In this document: piece after piece, positions 37,602 through 50,304 of the stretch
How positions within the stretch are numbered: position 1 is the stretch's first letter
Layout: each line of letters begins with the position of its first letter
Origin: Gonatopus flavifemur
Lineage: Eukaryota; Arthropoda; Insecta; Hymenoptera; Dryinidae
Reading direction: 5' to 3'
Length of the DNA: 64,000 nucleotides
Assembly (NCBI GenBank): GCA_018340375.1
Contig: JAFFJZ010000001.1
Location: 49,096,001 to 49,160,000, forward strand
Translations under genes and position numbers: made by a program
The notes under the pieces: generated by a model
Databases searched by the model: none
What the model was told of the DNA's origin: nothing
What the model saw: only the letters and a program-made list of their open reading frames with translations

Positions 37602-37793
37602 AAGTCCCATAATTTATTGAGGATCAGCGCCAGTCTGTGGTGAATGAAATTATTCACCTGGATATAGCTTCAAAAGTACCATAATTTCTTGTAGAAATAC
37701 ATCTAATTATGGGAGTTTTTAAAAGTAAATTCAAGTCAAAACTCTATCTGTCACAGACTGGCGCTGATCCTCAATAAATTATGGGACTTTTCA
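37602..37793. repeat. Inverted-repeat element next to the mariner
   Basis: Arms of about 45 bp beginning AAAAGTCCCATAATTTATTG at 37602 and ending with its inverse at 37793. The mariner's right-hand TA directly precedes it, so the mariner landed at its edge. Confidence 0.8.
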
Positions 37794-37987
37794 ACAGATC
37801 TGTTTTCTGTGTCCAACTGCACAAGTTTTGTGGTTGATATTTGGATAGCCAAATAACTTAGCGATGAAATTTTTCTGTGGCAGCTACATTTCTCGCTGTG
37901 ACCGCTATGTGAATAGCCGTGACAGCTGAAAATTAGCTCCTGTGGTTCATTCATAGCTATCCGAATAATTATTTCTTCCGTGGTCTT

Positions 37988-38212
37988 CACTGAAAACACA
38001 GCTTGTTCCAGCCAAACAAAATTTTGGTTGAAATGAACGCAAAGAAACTTTTTGGTTGACTGAAATAAAATTTATTTGGGACGAACAAAATTTGGTTCAC
38101 AATAATTAAGGCTTTCGTGCGGACAAATAAATTTTGTTTAGCCAACCAAAAAGTTTCTCTGCGTTCATTTCAACCAAAATTTTGTTTCGTCGAAACAAAC
38201 GTTTTCTCAGTG
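37988..38212. mobile_element. CACTGAAAAC-ended MITE with TT flanks
   Basis: 225 bp, ends CACTGAAAACACAG and inverted CACTGAGAAAACGTTTG, TT on both sides. Inner inverted arms carry CCAACCAAAAAGTTTCT. Confidence 0.8.
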
Positions 38213-38549
38213 TTCTATAAGAATTTTGTTCACAAAGATATCACTATCCCAAGATATCATCACACCGAACTGTTTTTATATATTTGAATTCCAATCAATA
38301 CTCGCAACGTCCCTCAAACGTCATAGAAATCAAATTTCAAGAGCTGAAATACTCTGATTCAGATTTTAGAATTCACATTTTCCAGAGATAACACAATCTG
38401 CTATTGAAATGATCAAGAAATATTCATATAGATGCTCAGAAAATACCTCGGAAGCAAATTTCACTGTTGGGGGTAGCAAGATCCGAAGAAGAAATATCAC
38501 AGGGACAGGGAAATCTGATTTCGCTGTGAAAGCAATTTGTTTGCCGTTA

Positions 38550-38751
38550 CACGGAAAAAAATAATTCGCTATGGTAGCTAGGAATTAGCTGTAGTAGCTA
38601 ATTCGTGTTTGTGTTATTTGGATAGATGAAAATATTGCTGCGATAGCCAAATTTTAGCTACTATAGCAGTCATTTGTGTTATCATCGCTAAAAAATAACT
38701 ACCGTAGCTAATTTCTAGCTATCCAAATACCAACATCATTTTTTCTCCGTG
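38550..38751. mobile_element. CACGGA-ended MITE with TTAGCTA arrays
   Basis: 202 bp, TA on both flanks. The body is made of TAGCTAN and AGCTACNGTAGC-like words. Related fragments occur at 12835..12903, 17655..17770, 36195..36310, 37840..37980 and 44736..44880. Confidence 0.8.
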
Positions 38752-38769
38752 TACAGAAAAAAATTCGAC

Positions 38770-40231
38770 CGCAGCAAAATGTTTTTATACTGAAAAATTT
38801 GTTACTTCATCAAACACAGGTCGGATCCACAGAGGATAATTTCCTTTCATTTGATTTCACGAAGACTTTTATACATCCCTCGAGAACGGTGAATACAAAA
38901 ATTTCAATGAATTTAAAATACAATTCTTCCATTTAACGAACTTGGCACACATTTTCTCTTTCAATTCGATTTTCCTGAACTATTCTCAATTTCTTTTTAT
39001 CCGTTTATATATTCTTTTTCATTCCACAATGGTACTGATTCCACTCGGTGATTAATTGCGACTCTCGTGCATGCCTTATTCTTACCTTCCCTTCTTTTTA
39101 ACTTTTCGTCTTTCGTTCTCTTTTTCTCGCTCTTTTCTCTTCATTATATCACGTGGCTTTGGATTCCCTCGGCCGTGTGGTGTTTTTTTTCTTCTTTTCT
39201 CGTCACTTATTGCCTTGCACTTGGCGCAAGGTGTTGTTGCAACAAGGTGTTAGATTAATTGTACGATTAAATCGTCGTAAATCTCTAAAAGGGACGCCCA
39301 CCGTTCACGTGGACTGATCTCCGCCCCGTTTTGAAGCAAGTTTTTCTCTGCGTCGAAGCAAAAGCCGATCGACAAGAGTCAAGAAAAGATGCGCTTATTG
39401 CTTATTGGCCCCCTTTTGCTCGCACTTTATTCTTCTTCTTCTTCTTCTTCTTCTTCGGCTTAGGTTTTCAATATGATACGTATCTTGACAGTTGAGGCGC
39501 GAAGATGTTTCCTCTATTCCTTTGTTTTCCTCGTTCCTTCGATTTATACCCTTGCCTTTTCTTTTTCTACGTTCTCCTCTTCATTTAGATTTTTTTCCTT
39601 CCCTCGATATTTTTCATTATCAGTTTCATTGCGCTTCATGAGGAAAGATTGTTACTTCCGCCCTGGTTTTATGGTTTTATGGGTCTATTCAGATTTTAAT
39701 CGGGATTTTTGTGTCGAGTTTTCTTGAGAAGGAATATTGAGAGACATCAGAGGAGGGAGAGAGAGAGAGAGAGAGAGGATATATCTGAGAGATAAGGTGT
39801 CAATTATGTTACGATGGGTATTGTGTTGTGCTGGTTTTAGCTCTTGGAGTGCACTCATCTCCCACCCTGTTAGGTTTGTAAATATCTAATTATCGAGCGA
39901 GGCGTTGTACAATTGAACTGTTATCCTCAAACAATTCTCGCTTTGCACAACGAGAGAGAACTAGCGTTGCTGATCTAAAAGTGCTCTTAATAAAATGGTC
40001 AGGTATTTTTTGAAATCCGAAAACATTCTGATTCCTGTAGAAGCGACTTACAAAAATTAATTGTCAATTTGTGCTCGTTGGAAAAGAGGAAGTTATAAAA
40101 CATGACTATTTGCATCCAGGGAAAGTTTTTATTGTTGACATCCTGATTAACGGTGGGTAGTTTTCTAGACCTCTTGAAATAAAACATCGTATACACTCAG
40201 AAAAGAACTTTGTTACATTTATCAACCTCCG
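38770..40231. other. Mostly unique sequence with microsatellites
   Basis: Pyrimidine-rich on the plus strand, with a (TCT)n tract at 39430..39457 and a (GA)n tract at about 39752..39778. Open frames of 60 to 84 codons are low-complexity Phe/Ser/Leu translations of this composition. No gene called. Confidence 0.45.
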
Positions 40232-40703
40232 TTGGAGACATCCCAAGTAGACATTTGATCAGGCATTCCCTATTTTTAATAAGGTCCTCATCAGGTTAGA
40301 ATCAAGAAACCGTCAATGAAGAAAATCTTATGAGGCCCTTACGAGGGACTTTTCCCTGATAGGATTCAAATAGGGTTGTGAAGCAGGGGTACCATAGTTC
40401 GAATGAGATTTCCATCAGACCGAGCGGAATAGGGCAAACCATAACGAAAACGGATGAGGACCTGATAGGGAATCAGCCATGCCTCGTCAGACTCTGGTAT
40501 TTTCCCGTCCAAAATTTTTATTAGGGATCTATTAAATCTTGTACAATGTTCTGAGTGAATCCACTTTGAAAATCTTCCATTAGATTTGATTAGGATCCCT
40601 AGTAACACGCAATCTTCGTCAAACGTTCTGAGAATGTTTGCAGCACTTTTAAATATTCTAGGAACGTTCGGAGAATATTTTACGCACATTGATGTTACTT
40701 GGG
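40232..40703. repeat. CCCAAGTARACAT-ended repeat with GGTCCTGAT words
   Basis: The terminus at about 40242 is CCCAAGTAGACATTTG and the one ending at 40703 is inverted CCCAAGTAACATC. The interior has GGTCCTCATCAGG, GAGGACCTGATAGGG and similar words, linking it to the subterminal parts of element S at 14122..16686. Confidence 0.6.
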
Positions 40704-40730
40704 ATCAGTGGATGATTTCAATATGAAACT

Positions 40731-41390
40731 TATTAAGGAGTCTTTCTGGTGAAGATTTTCAAGAAAAATTTCTTTTTCAAACATTTGTTTCTCATAAAAG
40801 CGATTGAGACATCGTTTTGAAAATTTGTAGGTATATTTATTAAACATTCAATATTACAAAAATATTTTCTTCAGATTTCAACACTAATTTAAACAAAAAA
40901 AAACACAAAAAAATGGCTGTGGGAGTGATTTTGGGTGACCGGATGATCTGAAAGAAAATGGCAAATCATTCCTTGTTGAAGTGCCTATCGCATGAACTGG
41001 AATATTTTTTTTCATAAAACAAATAACAAAATGGCGGCCATTTTTCGAAAGAATCGATTTCCGAGCTTGGAAAATCGGATGCAAATCGGTCAATATTTGA
41101 CCAATCGAAAAAGATTCAAGGAATGATTTGCCATTTTTTTTGTTTTTTTCAGATCATCCGGTGGTCCCAAATCACTCCCACCGTAATCTTTCAGTGTTTT
41201 TTGTTGTTTAAATTAGTATAACGAAGAAAAAATTTGTCTGAATTTGAAAACATTGTTTTTGTAATATTTGAGGTCTAATAAATGGTACCTACAAATTTTC
41301 AAAACGATATCTCCATTTTTTCTAATCAAGAAAAAAATGTTTGAAAAATAAAATTGTTCTTGAAAATCTTGAGCACAAAGACCCCTTAAA
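40731..41390. repeat. Large inverted repeat, arms about 270 bp
   Basis: Arms include GAAGATTTTCAAGAAAAATT and its inverse near 41360, ACAAATTTTCAAAACGAT in both directions, and GATCATCCGG with its inverse. The loop near 41000..41110 is unique. Probably an old foldback element. Confidence 0.8.
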
Positions 41391-41549
41391 TCTTGTTAAA
41401 TCTTATTGAAAGCTGGATGAGGTTCTCGTTAAATTTCCTTTGATTCGATTTGAATGAATATTCATGGGTTTTTTCTAACCAAGAAAGTTGATTTGATTGT
41501 TTCAACCCTGGTGGAAAAATTTTAGTAAAGCAAAGATGTTCAACGAAGA

Positions 41550-41710
41550 GTGTTCCAAAGGATTTCAGAGAGTCTCAGTGATTTTCAGAGAAATTCGAAG
41601 TTTTTCAGAAATATCCATAGACATTCACAGGGATTTTCAGTAGACAAACGTGTCCAATAACCAAGAATTTCTCAGAGAAACTTGGAGAAATTTTCAGAGA
41701 AATTGTTTTC
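41550..41710. repeat. Inverse relative of the CTGAAAAACT repeat
   Basis: TTTCAGAGA-rich segment that is the reverse complement of a diverged copy of 25262..25425. Ends near TTTTCACCAGGG, as the other copy begins near CACCAGAAGGGG in inverse sense. Confidence 0.6.
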
Positions 41711-43131
41711 ACCAGGGAAATATGAGATTAATTCATCATCAACAATACATATTTGTTAACTATTGCTAAAATTTGGTAAAAATAACTAAAGTACTTCAAT
41801 TGTCATGAATCTGCTTGGAATTGAACTTGAACATTCATTTTGCCATATCCAAGTATGAGATTTGGTAACAATTACCAGGCGCTGGTAAGTGTAACTGAAT
41901 CGTTTTCTCAATGTACATCGAAATAAATGCTACACATGGTCAGAATGTTCCTAATCTCATATTCTTCTGCTAATCAAACGATCGATGAAAAGGTTTATAT
42001 GAATACACATAATTTTACATGCGTCATGATTTATCCTTCAAACGTATAGGCTTACTTCACTATGTTATAACGAGTCCTTCACATTCAGATTCCGATGCTT
42101 TCAATAGTATAGTTATTAATGCAAGTCATTGGAAATACATTGAATTTATACCTATACAAAATCCGAATATATTGTGGCCGCGGATGAAGGTCTCTAATAA
42201 AATTTTGACAATAAACTTCCCGTCATATTTATTTCGAACTGCTCCATGTGTTCACGTACACTGAATTTCATAAAAAGAAATGTCATAATGTGAACAATAA
42301 GCGATTGTGTAATGATGATTTATCGTGGTCTTATTCAAAGAGATTTTACTGTTTTAATTCATCAAATGTTATCTGAATCATAATGTTCACTGAGAAAATA
42401 TTATTGTGGCTATATTGGGTTCAATTTTTATATATTGAATATTTATGAAACTTGAAAAGATCATCAAAATAAAATCATTTCTACTGATTATCAACGGAGC
42501 AATGATACCGGGATGAGAGAATTCTGATGAAAATATGAGGATTTTCATTACACCATTTTTGCACCAGCGATCCTTCGACATCAACAGGAAACGCACAATA
42601 CCAAGCTTTAGAGCTTACATTTATGGTCAGCATTTTATGTGGAATAGAACTTTTGTTTCCTGAGAATGATTGGGTTTGCTTTTACTTTCATGTTACTTAT
42701 TTTGGTTCACGCAAACTCCTCGAGGGATGCACCGATTCGATCGAATGTTTGTGCAATTCGTTCGTCTTATACAGGACTCGAGGCCTATTAATTTCCGGAC
42801 GGATCGGATAAGATGTTTCAGAAAGATTGTGATTTAGCGAACGCGAATGTCTTCGCTTCCCATTATCCAATGGCTATGAAACTTGAGCTACGTTCCAGTT
42901 ACGTCCCAATAGTGGTCTCGTGTAAATTTCATCCGGATCGCTTGAAAATTGTGGACAATTTTTTTCTTGCGATCAGCATGATTTGACAATATTTTGAAAG
43001 CGTGCCTTGCTTATGTAAAAATCATACGAATGCTATGGAATTCTGAGCATATTCAATTCACGAGGTGTTAGTTGTACGGTATAAATTTCAAGCAAATTGG
43101 AAGTGAAGGAAGACAATGATGGTGAACACTA
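41711..43131. other. No gene seen
   Basis: AT-rich; a CACTGAGAAAATATT motif at about 42390 may be one end of a degenerate MITE. No supported open frame. Confidence 0.35.
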
Positions 43132-43348
43132 CCCAAGTAGCACAAGAACTTCTCAAATATGCTATGGTGACTCTATGAATGTGAAAGGGATGTGCGAATG
43201 AGACTATTTTGGATAAATTCGTTAAGATATTCTATGGAGGTGCATAAGCACATCATTATTCGAAACAGTCTCATTTGGAGGTTCTACGCATGTTCGTAGG
43301 ATTTTCCAAACACGCTCTTAGCATTTCTAACCTCTTCTGCTACTTGGG
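43132..43348. repeat. CCCAAGTAGCA inverted-repeat element
   Basis: 217 bp; ends CCCAAGTAGCACAAGAAC and inverted CCCAAGTAGCAGAAGAGG. Same end type as 9988..10074, 40232..40703 and 60227..60362. Confidence 0.75.
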
Positions 43349-43958
43349 ATTATATTGAATATTTTCTTCTCGGTGAAAAGAGTAGATGAAGGATTAATTC
43401 GTCGTAAATTCATTCCAAAGAAATGAAATCAAGTTATAATCGCTAGTCGAATCAACAACAAAAGATACTCTCGTGGATAAAATTGGGAAAATGCCTATAT
43501 ACTGATTCAGTACGCACAAGATGCGACAGTTCTGACTCAATGTCGAAATAATAATAACATTTTACATAAGGTCCAGTACTGGAATTACAGTACTGCCCGT
43601 GCTGGCTATTGATGTGGGGTTATACCGACACAATTGTGGCATTTCTTATGGCACGGCAAGTGATGGTGATTGAAAGGAAAGTTTCAACGGCGTGCAGATG
43701 AAGTTTTGAAACCCAACTCTGATATTGACCTAATATCTAGTGACTTGATTTACTTGACTGAATAATTCGATATGATCCTACGTTCATCAGATACCTAGAA
43801 AGCACAACGTGTGACTGCAACGTTTATGGAATGTTTAAAAACTCTGAGAGAAATCACATTAAGCAGTTCACTGGCTCATATCAGGGCCAGGGATATGCCT
43901 AGTCTGCCTCTATAACGCCAGGTCAGGGACGAAGTAGGGCCTAAATGATTTCCACTGA

Positions 43959-44155
43959 GTACCAGGGCATATTTTGAGGGGCAGTTGTAACCAAAAAATT
44001 CGTTCTACAAGAAAACGGTTAGTTCTAAAACGTGTGAAGGAACCATGTATACTGTAAAATAATGATTTTACTGATCGTTTTTACCTTTTGGAACCAATCG
44101 TTTCCTTGTAAAACTAAATTGTTAGTTACAACTGCCCTCTTAGATTATGCCCTGG
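43959..44155. repeat. CCAGGGCATA inverted-repeat element
   Basis: About 197 bp; ends CCAGGGCATATTTTGAGGGG and inverted CCAGGGCATAATCTAAGAGG, both followed by GCAGTTGTAAC. Target duplication not clear. Confidence 0.75.
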
Positions 44156-44439
44156 GAACTACAGATGAGATTTTCTGAATGTTCTGATACCATCCCTATG
44201 ATCTCTTTGTAATACGACTCTGGCGATTGACGTTTTGCGATTTAATATCGTTCAGTATAAAAAGTATGGAATGAAAACAATACCGAAAATGTTTCCAACA
44301 AGTCTAATGATGGACATCATCAGGTGTCACGATGATGTCTTCAGCAGGGGTGGACTGGCACCGTGAGAAGGACGGTGGAACTGATTCGGTGAAGGCGCCA
44401 CGCTCTATTATACAAACATCGAGATGACAGAATATTGAT

Positions 44440-44688
44440 CACTTTTAGAAAAATCTGTCTTAAACTTAACAATACTATTTGAAGTTTTTTACATAAACAT
44501 TTTATTAAATTTCATACGATATTTTCATATTAAATTTCATGTTTTCATATTAAATTCAATAATCGTTCTTAAATTTAATATGGAAATATGAAATTTCATA
44601 AAAAATTTCGTATAAAATTTAATAAAATGTTTATGTAAAAAACTTCACAATATTATTGTCAAGTTTAAGACAGATTTTTCTAACAGTG
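44440..44688. mobile_element. CACTTTTAGAAAAATC-ended MITE with AT flanks
   Basis: 249-bp foldback element; ends CACTTTTAGAAAAATCTGTC and inverted CACTGTTAGAAAAATCTGTC, AT on both sides. Arms contain ACATAAACATTTTATTAAAT. Confidence 0.8.
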
Positions 44689-44735
44689 ATGCCAAGGAAA
44701 TTGAATATGACGACGCACCGGAGAATTTTCAGATG

Positions 44736-44880
44736 CACGGAAAAAAATCATGTGGTTGATATTTGGATAGCTGAAATTCAGCCGTTGCAGCAATATTTTT
44801 AGCTATCCAAATATCGAATACGCGAAATAGCTACCACGTTTAATTTTTAGCTCGAATAGCAAATTATTTTGTTTCACGTG
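44736..44880. mobile_element. CACGGA-ended MITE of the TAGCTATCC type
   Basis: About 145 bp, ends CACGGAAAAAAAT and inverted CACGTGAAAC; flanks TG and TT do not match perfectly. Shares TTTAGCTATCCAAATA with the element at 38550. Confidence 0.65.
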
Positions 44881-45084
44881 TTCTAGTGGTTCACTCTACC
44901 CCTGACATTCACTCTGATATCTGGGCTCCGATTGTTTCGTGGTAATGGATCTTTTGCATTTGAAAACTCGATTCAATCTTTTTTTGTCAACCTCCAGGAG
45001 CCACCAGAGCCTTCACTATGTCTTAACATGACATTCCATGGTATCTGGGCTCCGATTATTGTGTGCTAGATGGGATATTCTGCA

Positions 45085-45900
45085 CCTAAAAATTCAATCC
45101 CGACTCACTGATCACTCGATTTTTCAAATTCCCTCGAAATCTCTTGAAATTCCTCACGAATGTCCTCAATTTCTTCTCAAGAAGCTGAAACCGCAAAAAC
45201 TTACGGATTTTACTCCATTAGGTCCTAGGAGTGAGGAGGTTTACATCGAGTGGCATTGGCTCTCGTTTGGAGTGAACTCTCACTTTTTCAGAGTAAACAC
45301 ATCATTTTAGAATTGAGGTGGTTGTAAATTTCCAATCTTAAATCTAAGACAATTTCACTCGCAAGTTCAATAAGCTCACTTTCAGCTGCCTGGAGAATGA
45401 AATCTCATTCCATCAACCCTGTTGAAAAATTTCAATAGATTCCCGTTGATCCTGTGACAAGACGACATGGTTTGCCAATAGGGAATTATTTTCTATCGGT
45501 GTTCATGAGGTTTGACCGATTGTACCGATGAAAATCAATAGAATATCGAGTTCCACATGACATCCAATAGAAACCTATAGCGGCTGTGACAAAGCGACAC
45601 GGAAAATCGATAAAAACCCATTGATTCCGATAAAATCACACCTATCGGTTTCTATTTGAATTTTTCAATAAGGAACTTTCTGAATTTTTTCCAACCTGTT
45701 CTATTTGATTTCTGATGAAAGTTCTTTCGAAATTTTACCAAATCTCTTCAGAATAATCTTCGAATTTCCCGATTTTTTCTATACTCCTTTTTCATCTTCT
45801 TCTAAATTTTATTTGATTTTCGCACATCTGCTGAATTGATTGAAAAGCCGCTGAAAAATCTCACATTCCAACGTTAGTTCCTCGCTCTACGAATCATTTT
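45085..45900. repeat. Dispersed repeat with GAGTGAAA/TTTCACTC words, copy 2
   Basis: Second copy of the repeat at 29030..29660. It is interrupted at about 45420..45665 by a different block with inverted edges TTGAAAAATTTCAATAGA / TTGAAAAATTCAAATAGA that carries CGATAG/CTATCG words. Confidence 0.7.
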
Positions 45901-45999
45901 AATTTTCAGCATCGCGAGTACATCTGATTCCGATTACTCGCGATGCAAATTAATTCAAGCCATAAACCAGAGTATAATAATAATCAAGAAATCCTTTTG

Positions 46000-48836
46000 A
46001 ATTCAACCAGAATCTTCTTCCTCCTCTGTTCACAAACAATTCGAGAAAGATCGTCCGACGATTAACACAGAAGAAGAGAATTGGCAAACCTTTGTAATCC
46101 CTACACTTTCATGTAAACATATTTACGACCCTGTATAATAAAATTATATCACCTATATCATTTGCACGGCATTTACTCGGACATAATCTCCTAAATACGA
46201 GAAAAAAGCGTCATCGTTTTGTAGGTGAATTTATGGGAACCAGAAATCACAATTTCTCGTTTCAAGGGTTTTATTTTAATCTCATTGGATGGATCAAGGA
46301 CACGGTACTGCAGGAATATAATATCTTGCGCGACCTCTGAGGAAAAAGAATATCCAATTCCGTTTATAAATTTATTTTTTATTACTTTATTTATGAATTT
46401 CCACAAGGTTCTTAGGAAATTACTACCTCGCCCCAATCGTTCTTGGTAGCAAAATAATTCATAGTAATATAATAAAAATAGATTTATATGTACATTTACA
46501 TTTACAATTACATATATATATATAAATTATTCTTGCTTAATTTCTTTGTTGCTTTTTTTTTGTGGTTTTGCTTTTCTGTATTTTATTTTGTAACATTAAC
46601 CCCAACCTCGTTGAGAATTCAATGTGAAAAATTCAATGAGTGTATAAATATAGATGCATAACAATGCCACATTATTCAAATATACAAAAAGAAAAAACAA
46701 ATGTAAAAATTTCTTATAAATCTTTATATAATAAACATTTTAATTCTAATCATATGTTTGTTTATATATATATATATGTATATAAATTAACATACTCTCA
46801 AAAATCGCTGGTACAAAATAGAAACACTTTTTATATTGATTTTTGAATTTAGATCGATAGAACGATTCTTCAACATCATCCAAACTTCCACGATTGATCA
46901 CAATTTTAAAACTCTTAGATAACAAAAAAAGAAGGGTTAATAGAAAAGATCGAGCCAGCGATCTTTGATATGATCTCTCTTTTAATTTTATTTTATTCGT
47001 TATATTATTATTAAGTTAAAATTAAGGGAATATGAACACCGGGATTTCGAAAAATTCGTTTATACGAAATTTGGTTTCTTCGTTGATACAGCCATGCAAT
47101 ATAGAAAAAATGAATGAAAATTCCGGTGTCGGTATTATTCTTATAAAGTAAATGTAAAATAATCGTTTGCAATTGTCTTGGGTGTTATAGTAAGTTTGTG
47201 AGATTTGTAACATTACGAACGATATATCGATAAACTCGATGATTAAGTAATGAATAAGAATACGATAGCAGTCTAACGTGTAGAATTTTCATGATTCTGT
47301 AAAAGTATTAAATATATATATATATATATATATATTGAATAACTTGAACAAATAACAAACGAGATACGAAGTTGAAACCACGATCCAGCATCGAGATAAT
47401 AATTGACTCAAATCAGAGCATTGTTTTATCTTGTTTGAAATATTACTATTACCTTAAATATTATTGTGAATATTGTTGTTATGATTTTAAGAGAACGATC
47501 AACGTAATAATATCATTAGGGAAAATAAAAATGAATAAGTAAAAAAAAAATTGTGTAAATCTCTTTGAGTAACTTAACAAGTTTTCTTAATAGGCTCACG
47601 TGAGCCTTTAATAAATCAAAGTACGATTCTTAAATTACTAGTCGTTCATGGAACATACAAGTTTAATATATCATAGATATATGGGACCAAAATCACCGGA
47701 CGAGCCGTCTTTGTTTCTATACGTGCTTTACAAACGCGATTCCATCATCAATTTCCCAAGGATCTTCTCATACGACGATGATTATAAATCCATGTATTTA
47801 TACATTCAACTAAATCATAATTCCACGTTCGAAAAGAAAAACAACAATTTCATCGAACGTGCACTCTCGTCCTCTTTTATCGCTTGTGCATCCATCCTTG
47901 AGAACCGATACGAACGATGATTCAAGCCAACAGCGAAGAGTTCCGCTAAAACGCTACGAATTCATCGATTTCGAGATGATGGAACAAGCGCGTTAATATC
48001 GTGACATTCGACGGCAAGTACCAGCAAGCAATTGTAAGAATACAGATACGTGTATTATGATAAAATGTAAGATGAAAAGATGAAAAGAGATGAAAAAAGA
48101 AGGAGAAATAACGTTACGATAACGATATTCCTTTTTTCTTTGAATTTTCATGAAAGAATGGAGATCCGACGTGATCGAATATATGCAAATATACAATCGA
48201 AACCCATAGGACGTACCTCCCATGGTACGAGCGAATGATCATTCAGAGATTCGTTGAAGATGAGCAAATAAATGCGAGATACGAGATATACTTAAAATAC
48301 ATTAAATACAAATAAAAAAAGAAAGAAGAAAGAGGAGAAAAAAGATTCGCCGAAAATTGGCGTACTATTATTGGTACCCGTTACGTGTAAGTTGCGACAT
48401 TATTTCCTAGCAATAATGGCAATTACAACGGATACGATATGTCGTTTTCGTTTTTTCGACTCTCGTGTCAATTTCCGTTAGTTTCATCATTCTCACATCT
48501 GCTTATGTACAAAAATATTTATCCTCTTTTGATCATTCAGGCATAAAGCCGTATCGCACATTCATTCGACACGAGAAAACAAACGGAAAACAATTGCACT
48601 TGGACAGAGAGTTAGACAGAAGACTGAATAAATCCCTATTCGAATTTTCTATTCGTCCAGATCTAGCCTCGAATAATAGTTTTCAATTCACATAAAAGAA
48701 TGAACACGAAACGATAGAGATATTAATATATTCATCTCAGAGCCTTGATCCGGCGAAAAGATATAATAAGAGTATTACATTTTCTTGTGTGTGTGTGTGT
48801 GTGTGTGTTTGTTTTTTCTTTGCATTTCTTCTACGC
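46000..48836 (-). other. 3' UTR and downstream flank of the ETS gene (candidate)
   Basis: Very AT-rich sequence after the ETS stop codon, with no open frame worth calling. It contains a (TG)n tract at about 48786..48808, (AT)n tracts at about 46511..46526, 46764..46778 and 47311..47335, and several minus-strand AATAAA motifs (for example near 46385, 46583 and 46990) that could be polyadenylation signals. The low density of MITEs here compared with the rest of the window suggests transcribed or constrained sequence. The UTR end cannot be fixed from sequence alone. Confidence 0.45.
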
Positions 48837-49234
48837 TCAAAGGGAATATGGATGACAGAATTGATAAACGAGCCTTTGGCTGCGTTCCGTCTTCTTCATG
48901 ATGCCTTTTTTGTAATATTGTCGTATACTACGACTCAGTTTATCGTAATTCATTGCCGGCCGATTTTTTCGTTTACCCCAAAGTCGTGCCACTCTTACGG
49001 AATCCTCGATTTTGAAAACGCCCTTGCTGCGATCCAACCAGCGGATACAGGAACCGTGAGCGCTCGGACTTTGCAATAATTCCTTGAGGAATTGCCAGAG
49101 ATGTATATGAGAGCCACCGTTTCGAATTTTCCCACCTCCGCTAGATCCACCTTGACCGCCACCGTTTTCACCACCTGTACCGTTGCCTATGCCCTCTCCG
49201 CTTGACTCCGTGATGCTGCACTCTTCGTCTTCGT
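48837..49234 (-). CDS. Ets98B: Ets98B/SPDEF-like ETS factor, terminal exon with the ETS domain
   Basis: Terminal coding exon of the same gene. It begins after the acceptor TTATTTTTCAG with an acidic stretch (DEDEECSITESSGEG), then a Gly-rich linker, then a full ETS DNA-binding domain from HLWQFLKELL to the C-terminus. The recognition helix reads MNYDKLSRSIRQYYKKG, including the two arginines that contact the GGAA core in this family, followed by KKTERSQRLVYQFCHPYSL and a TGA stop at 48837..48839. The protein ends just after the ETS domain, as in Drosophila Ets98B (D-ETS-4) and vertebrate SPDEF, and the FKIEDSVRVARLWG segment also points to that subfamily. Expected role: sequence-specific nuclear transcription regulator; in flies the orthologue is linked to germ-cell migration. 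The joined exon pair is in frame with no premature stop, so the gene looks functional. Confidence 0.95.
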
Positions 49235-50052
49235 CTGAAAAATAACAAAGAAAAGGATTGATAAGGTTAATTGAGTTTTTTTCTTTTTCAATGGTATTTA
49301 AAATCATTGATACGAAGAAGCGATGTTTGAAAATATAGATTCTTTTTTCTTTCTCATAAACGATACTTCGAGGAACGACGTGGAGTTATCTGATCGGAAG
49401 AAGTACTTCTTGTTTTCAAGTGGAAAAAGTGTGTAACGTATGACCGATATGGTACGAAGTCTATAAATTAATCTTGTAATCGAGCACCCTGAGAGAAATT
49501 TCTTCGTCAGTCAGGAACTTGAACAAAAATTTCGACTGTAACAGTTCTGCTTTCGATTCGATAGTAAGAAAGCTGCACTCTACCAACTTCGACCATCGCT
49601 GATGGTGAAAATTGATTGAGAATCGACGGCAGTTAGTTATAGTGGAAATCTTCTGATTTACACAATATGATTCTTTTAAGTGTGAAAATTTCATAGCGTT
49701 GAATAATAATCGGGTGATGGGTCAAAAGTTCACTCTTGATTTTATCCGAATATAGGAAAATTCGTTGAAATCTTTGAAAATAATTCAAACTCTGTTATCA
49801 AAACGTCAGGGATGAAAAATCTGCTTGTAGAAACTGGAAGAATACCAATGTGAAAATTGCCGGGAGTGCACGAACGATCCAATACCGGGAGGATTTATTA
49901 GCCTGATTCTGGTGGAGGAAATTGATGTTATTTGTCTGATCGATGTGCAAATTTTGCCAAACCGAATCTTTTACATAAAATACTTATCAGGTTTTGATAC
50001 AAATTTTATTGAATTCAAAACAATTGAGGACCATGAAGTCCTTCAAGAAATA

Positions 50053-50304
50053 CACTGAGAGAAAGGTACCTAGTTGGAACAAATAAATGTTAGTTGCCGC
50101 AGCTAGATTTTTATTTATGCCAGCTAGACTTTAGTTGGGGTAAATAAAAGGCTAGCTGTCTGAAATATGAATAAAATGGTACATTCAATGGGAATAAAAA
50201 ATATAGTTGTGACGAATAAAATTTGGCTAGTACAACTAAATTTTTATTTACAGTTACTAAATTTCCTAGCTGTCGAATATTTGAATAGACCCTTTCTCTC
50301 AGTG
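50053..50304. mobile_element. CACTGAGAGAAAGG-ended MITE (intronic)
   Basis: 252 bp, ends CACTGAGAGAAAGGTACCTAG and inverted CACTGAGAGAAAGGGTC, TA on both sides. The body is rich in TAGTTG, GCTAGAT and AACTAAA words. Confidence 0.85.

Noticed and set aside
39056..39727. Phe/Ser/Leu-rich open frames as signal-peptide or membrane proteins
   Set aside because: They are translations of pyrimidine-rich low-complexity DNA and overlap in several frames.
47311..47335. (AT)n tracts in the ETS downstream region as a regulatory element
   Set aside because: Simple microsatellite; nothing else supports a function.
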